Shown here in pieces: positions 33,501 through 36,518 of a stretch of 36,518 nucleotides of DNA; position 1 is the stretch's first letter; every line of letters begins with the position of its first letter. The position numbers and the translations under genes are program-made. The stretch lies in the NCBI RefSeq assembly GCF_001039355.2, contig NW_019774814.1, positions 419,529 through 456,046 on the forward strand. Reading direction: 5' to 3'. The notes beneath the pieces were generated by a model, which was not told the DNA's origin, made no database searches, and saw nothing but the letters and a program-made list of their open reading frames with translations. Origin of the DNA: Lingula anatina (lineage: Eukaryota > Brachiopoda > Lingulata > Lingulida > Lingulidae).

Positions 33501-36500
33501 TGTCTAGTAATCAGGTGAGAGAAAGGTAACTCTGACAAAGAGCACTTAGCTAAATGCCTGATTTAGCCAAGGAAAATGAAAAAAAATTAGGTTCAACATA
33601 AGGCTCAATTTATTTTGGCTAAAACTATTCAGCAGTTTGGAGAAAAAGTAGAATTATTGTAGACTTTATCAGCAGTTAAAAGTCTTATAAATTTATATGC
33701 ATAAAAATCGATTGAAAACGAAGGAAAAAATAAGATTTAAATTGTATAATTTTTTAAATATTAAAAAAGGGGGATGTTACCTTTTCAGAGTGATGGGTCT
33801 GAAAAACAACAGCGTTTGTCTACCTCCGGTCTTCCTACAGTTGAATACCAGCTCAAGTATGAAAATGACAGGCTAAAGATTGCTCTAGCACAGAGGTAAG
33901 TACTGTTTGGTAGCATTTTTAGCAGTAACATTTTGTGTCCCCCAAGGCATTGTGTAAATTCCTTTAACTTGTGTGTTTTTGTGAATATATTTATATTGCA
34001 TGCTTTTAGAAACAAATTTAATTTAGATGTATGAATATGTTATACAGTTTTGGGTTTGTTTTTTGGGTTATTGGTGTAAATTGGTTTATGTCTTCACATT
34101 TAATTGCACTTCTCTCATTTCAGCTCTGCCAATGCTAAAAAATGGGAAATTGAACTCCAGACATTAAAAAACAACAATGCTCGTCTGACAACTGCTCTGC
34201 AAGAAAGCACTGCTAATGTAGAAGAATGGAAGAAACAACTAGCAGCATACAAAGAGGAGAGTGCCAAGTTGAAAAAACAGGTAGATTTGGATTCCAAGAT
34301 TATGAATGTGGAGTATTTAATAGAGAGCAGTCGTGAAGTGAAAATGGTATGATAGGTAATAACATGAAACATTTCTACTTGACACTGGTGACAACTCAAA
34401 ATTAGTTCACCTGAAGGCCTTGTTAAAAGGTCAGAATGTCTTGATCTACGTTTCTAGGTAAAATCCAGTATAAGAATTACTTTTTATTATCTTATACCCC
34501 ATTCACACTACAGTTGCAAAAATGCGCATTTCTATAATCCGAATTTTTCGTGAGGAATTCGATTCGGTATTGCGTTCACACACGCTAAGCAAAACCGAAT
34601 TACACGTTGAAAATTTCAGGTTTAACTTCCTGTTTTGAACACTCACGCATGCGCCGCACAGGAAATCTTAAAATACCAACAAAAATTTGTGACGACAAAT
34701 GCAACTCTAAAGACATTCCAGCATTCTTGAGAAGTATAAGATGGCAAAATAAGTTTGTTTCCTCATGTTGTAGTGAGTGGTGACCTCCAAATATGTTTGG
34801 TGCAATCGCTAAAGTAATAAACAAGCGTTCATAGATACCCACACTTATCTGCACACATGCGCAGTTAGATCTGTACAGGTGTCGATTCTGGTAAGTTATC
34901 CGAATCGCGCTTAGAAATCCACCTCGCTTGCAGGATTTTGAAAATTCGCATTACAAAAATCCTCTTGCGTTCACACTGCATTTATTCGAATTGTGACCTA
35001 ATTCGCAATTTATCCGGATAACTGAGCGTAGTGTGAACAGGGTATTTGTGTAATGAAACTGGATGAATCAGAAATTTAACTTTGATTTACAAATTGCTTT
35101 CAGTTTCCAATTTTTAAATACCATGTGCTTCATAAATCAATGGAAAATAATAAAACTTCCACTAACTTGGATGCTGATGGGCGAGATTAGTTACCGGTAT
35201 TCTTTGAAACGCGGGGTGATTTCATTGGTAGCTTGTAACAGATCTCACACTTGTTGTTCTCAGTTACCGTGATACAGATAAAAAGCTTTACCTTGTTTAT
35301 ATCATTGATTAATCAATATTATCTGTTTTGTAACTTAATGATGAAAATGTTATCATTTTTTTGTCGGTATTTCCACAGACAATTGAGTTAGAGCAGACTG
35401 CTAATGATGAGCAAATTTCTGGGCTGCAGCAGCAGTTAAAGGAAACGACAGAACAACTGCAGGCTGTTGAACAAGAAAGGGACAGCACTACAGAGGTAGT
35501 GAATATAAATATTTATTAGATAATTAGCATAGATTATGATCTTAAATTGGTGAGTTTTAGGTCTGACAAAACATAATATTGACTGTTAACATCATTGGTG
35601 ATGTTTTGACCAACAAAAGAAAAGGAACTTTGTAACTTTGGAAGGACATTGATGTTTTGGTCTCTTATCTTTTTTCTGTGGTCTGCAAAACAACATATTG
35701 AACTTAGCCATAGCCAATAATTGAATAATAGAAATAGTGTTCCTGCACAATGACAGACATGTTTTTCTTTGTCTTTTGTAGTTTGTTCAGAATATGGTCA
35801 GAGTCAGGCAGGTTAATGTATGCTTGTATACTTGGTATGCCTATACATGAAAGTATTTCTAGACTGGCTTTGTACAACACAGGACACAGGACCCACATAA
35901 AACACTTGTTGTAGCCATGTTTTAAATGTTGTTGCACAAAGTTGATTTGGAGTCTATAATTATATAACAATTTCTCCTCCAATTCCCGTTTCATTTGTGT
36001 TCAAGGAACTGAGAGGGGCACTTAAAAGATTAGAAGAACTTAACATTAGGGTGGAGCAAAATGGAAAAAATGAAGCCCATATAAAGGTATAGAAAGCTAT
36101 AAAGTATAAACAATGTACTGGTATAAACAATTTTTTAAAGAGAGAGAGGGGGAGATACAAAGGTCCATTTACACATTTCTATTTATTTTGTTGGAGCAAA
36201 AAAAAAAAATTAATTTTCTGTCAAAAACTTCATTTTTTAAGTATTCATTTAACTGAGTATAATATTATCTGTGTTATCTTAATATACTGGTTTGATATCT
36301 TACTATTTGTTTCTAGTGCTTTTGACCAATCAGGAAATGGGGATGCCACCTGATATATACTGTACTTTTGTCTTCTAGGACCTAGAAAAAGAGAACAGCA
36401 CTTTGCGCAAAAAGGTGTCTTCCTTGGAATCTGAATTGAAACAGCTGAAATTACAACAGTCTAAAGACAGGCATGAATTGTTGACGTTACATAAAGATAT

Positions 36501-36518
36501 TGGAACAAAATTACAAGA
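23840..36518 (+). CDS. HOMER: HOMER, postsynaptic-type EVH1/coiled-coil scaffold (3' end outside window)
   Basis: Homer proteins use an N-terminal EVH1 domain to bind proline-rich motifs (metabotropic glutamate receptors, IP3 and ryanodine receptors, Shank) and a C-terminal coiled coil to form tetramers. Coding exons: 23840-23844 (Met-Gly), 31808-31964, 32352-32483, 33365-33514, 33789-33895, 34124-34280, 35379-35495, 36006-36086 and 36379-36518 (open at the edge). All phases agree. EVH1 covers residues 1 to about 110: [40 protein letters not shown] and NTVYGLGF. Phe14, Trp24, Phe74 and Gly89, the ligand-site positions of Homer1, are present. HSPLATHP near 125-132 recalls the internal Homer ligand (SPLTP). 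Coiled coil starts near residue 170 ([13 protein letters not shown]) and includes [21 protein letters not shown] first exon of only Met-Gly and the following phase match vertebrate HOMER1. The acceptor of the exon at 36006 is AAG rather than CAG. Confidence 0.95.
24489..24529. repeat. (TA)n microsatellite
   Basis: About 20 uninterrupted TA units in HOMER intron 1. Confidence 0.95.
26958..27238. mobile_element. foldback / MITE-like repeat in HOMER intron 1
   Basis: Two arms of about 70-90 bp are inverted copies of each other, with indels: left 26958-27030, right 27147-27238, and a loop of about 115 bp. Shared words, read from the left arm: ATTACAATAA, GTCTAT, GATCCAACT, GGGACTCTCAC and TGCAATC. 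No coding. The superfamily is not assigned, and target duplications are not clear. Confidence 0.6.
27319..27395 (+). CDS. HOMER: candidate alternative HOMER first exon with GC donor
   Basis: ATG in a good start context (GAAACATGG) opens 25 codons, [15 protein letters not shown] then [10 protein letters not shown], plus two bases. The piece is richer in GC than the intron around it and looks coding. After AAGAG comes GCAAGA, the consensus of a GC-AG donor. Splicing here would join exon 2 in the correct phase, reading ..DKMK-R-EQPIY. The result would be a Homer with a helical, Gln-rich N-terminal extension just before EVH1. Without the splice the frame runs on to 27576 through sequence that looks intronic. 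It could also be a separate small gene or a decayed exon. Confidence 0.45.
29571..29577 (+). promoter_or_regulatory. TATA-like box upstream of a candidate first exon
   Basis: TATAAGA lies 77 bp before the ATG at 29654. It would place a transcription start near 29600, giving a 5' leader of roughly 50 bases. Confidence 0.4.
29654..29694 (+). CDS. HOMER: candidate alternative HOMER first exon, acidic
   Basis: ATG opens 13 codons, [13 protein letters not shown], plus two bases, followed by a full-consensus donor GTGAGT. Phase 2 fits exon 2 exactly, reading ..SWDC-L-EQPIY. The Ser/Glu/Asp run resembles casein kinase 2 sites. A TATA-like box lies at a suitable distance upstream. It is too short for an ORF scan to find. 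Confidence 0.45.
31261..31277 (+). CDS. HOMER: weak candidate alternative HOMER first exon
   Basis: CAGCCATGT gives a fair start context. ATG opens MSLST plus two bases before GTATGA, again in phase 2, reading MSLST-R-EQPIY. It is very short, so chance is a real alternative. Confidence 0.25.
31722..31740. repeat. (AT)n microsatellite
   Basis: A short pure AT run just before HOMER exon 2. Confidence 0.85.
31808..32483 (+). CDS. HOMER: HOMER exons 2 and 3, EVH1 domain
   Basis: Exon 2 (31808-31964, 157 nt) and exon 3 (32352-32483, 132 nt) code residues 3-98, almost all of EVH1. Acceptors are TTTCCAG and ATTTCAG; donors are AAG|GTTAGT and [17 protein letters not shown] carries Trp24; SQKFGQW carries Phe74. 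Confidence 0.95.
32484..33364 (+). other. HOMER: HOMER intron 3
   Basis: About 880 bp with a G-rich run at 32863-32881 and no coding that I can support. Confidence 0.7.
33365..33895 (+). CDS. HOMER: HOMER exons 4 and 5, linker and start of coiled coil
   Basis: Exon 4 (33365-33514) ends the EVH1 helix ([15 protein letters not shown]), then codes a Gly/Ser/Pro/His linker with HSPLATHP and [10 protein letters not shown]. Exon 5 (33789-33895) codes [20 protein letters not shown] and KIALAQ. If intron 5 were kept, the next codons read AGG TAA, so the protein would stop just at the start of the coiled coil, like the short Homer1a form of mammals. Confidence 0.93.
34124..34280 (+). CDS. HOMER: HOMER exon 6, coiled coil
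   Basis: Codes [40 protein letters not shown] and [12 protein letters not shown], the best conserved part of the Homer coiled coil. Donor CAG|GTAGAT is chosen because KKQ-TIELEQ across the junction aligns with KRVTELE of Homer1. The frame stays open past it to a TGA at 34350-34352, and a second phase-0 donor, ATG|GTATGA, follows at 34347. Confidence 0.9.
34497..35042. mobile_element. MITE in HOMER intron 6
   Basis: 546 bp bounded by inverted ends: CCCCATTCACACTAC on the left and, on the other strand at the right, CCCTGTTCACACTAC, with TA directly outside both ends (34495-34496 and 35043-35044) as a likely target duplication. Inner direct words TTGCGTTCACAC occur near both halves. It is richer in CpG than its surroundings and has no transposase. 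A TA duplication suits several superfamilies, so I leave it unassigned. Confidence 0.75.
35379..36086 (+). CDS. HOMER: HOMER exons 7 and 8, coiled coil
   Basis: Exon 7 (35379-35495) codes [30 protein letters not shown] and EQERDSTTE. Exon 8 (36006-36086) codes [20 protein letters not shown] and KNEAHIK. Heptad pattern with Leu/Ile at core positions. Intron 7 (35496-36005) is AT-rich and empty. Confidence 0.9.
36379..36518 (+). CDS. HOMER: HOMER exon 9 (cut by the window edge)
   Basis: Acceptor TCTTCTAG. Codes [33 protein letters not shown] and [13 protein letters not shown], still open at the edge. The conserved Homer C-terminal tetramer segment is outside the window. Confidence 0.9.

Noticed and set aside
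1-36518. Prokaryotic-type systems such as CRISPR arrays, operons or toxin-antitoxin pairs
   Set aside because: The window is intron-bearing animal DNA; none of the repeats has regular spacers.

Overview
The window is nuclear DNA of an animal, most likely a marine invertebrate bilaterian. It is AT-rich with long AT-rich introns, GT-AG splice sites, microsatellites, MITE-like repeats and two classic metazoan genes. The overlapping part is present twice with a few percent divergence, which suggests a highly heterozygous draft assembly. The species cannot be fixed from sequence alone; a mollusc or another lophotrochozoan fits the base composition.

Layout. Positions 1-3200 hold an orphan terminal exon for a small basic protein (+ strand, 276-919), a coding-like fragment with a frameshift (- strand, 1696-1944) and a CT/CA microsatellite. 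Positions 5472-23542 (- strand) hold ARNT, the class II bHLH-PAS partner of AHR, HIF-alpha and SIM proteins, in 14 exons coding for about 634 residues. The last four coding exons and the 3' flank exist twice: copy B (8185 to about 14180) joins the rest of the gene, and copy A (3201-8183) lies beyond a single N at 8184. This looks like two haplotype contigs that overlap but were laid end to end. Copy B carries a 1.15 kb transposon-like insertion that copy A lacks.

From 23840 to the right edge (+ strand) lies HOMER, the EVH1/coiled-coil scaffold protein. Its first coding exon holds only Met-Gly, followed by an 8 kb intron; nine exons are visible and the last runs off the window. ARNT and HOMER are head to head, with about 300 bp between their start codons, and probably share a bidirectional promoter.

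Most notable observations: (1) ARNT has two adjacent intact bHLH exons of identical length (158 nt) and phase. They encode the same DNA-contacting basic region but different dimerisation helices, a layout that fits mutually exclusive splicing. (2) HOMER intron 1 contains up to three further candidate first exons, all ending in the phase needed to join exon 2; one has a TATA-like box and one uses a GC donor. (3) An array of decayed copies of the 3' end of ARNT exon 11 with its splice donor lies in the following intron, mostly with GC in place of GT at the donor.
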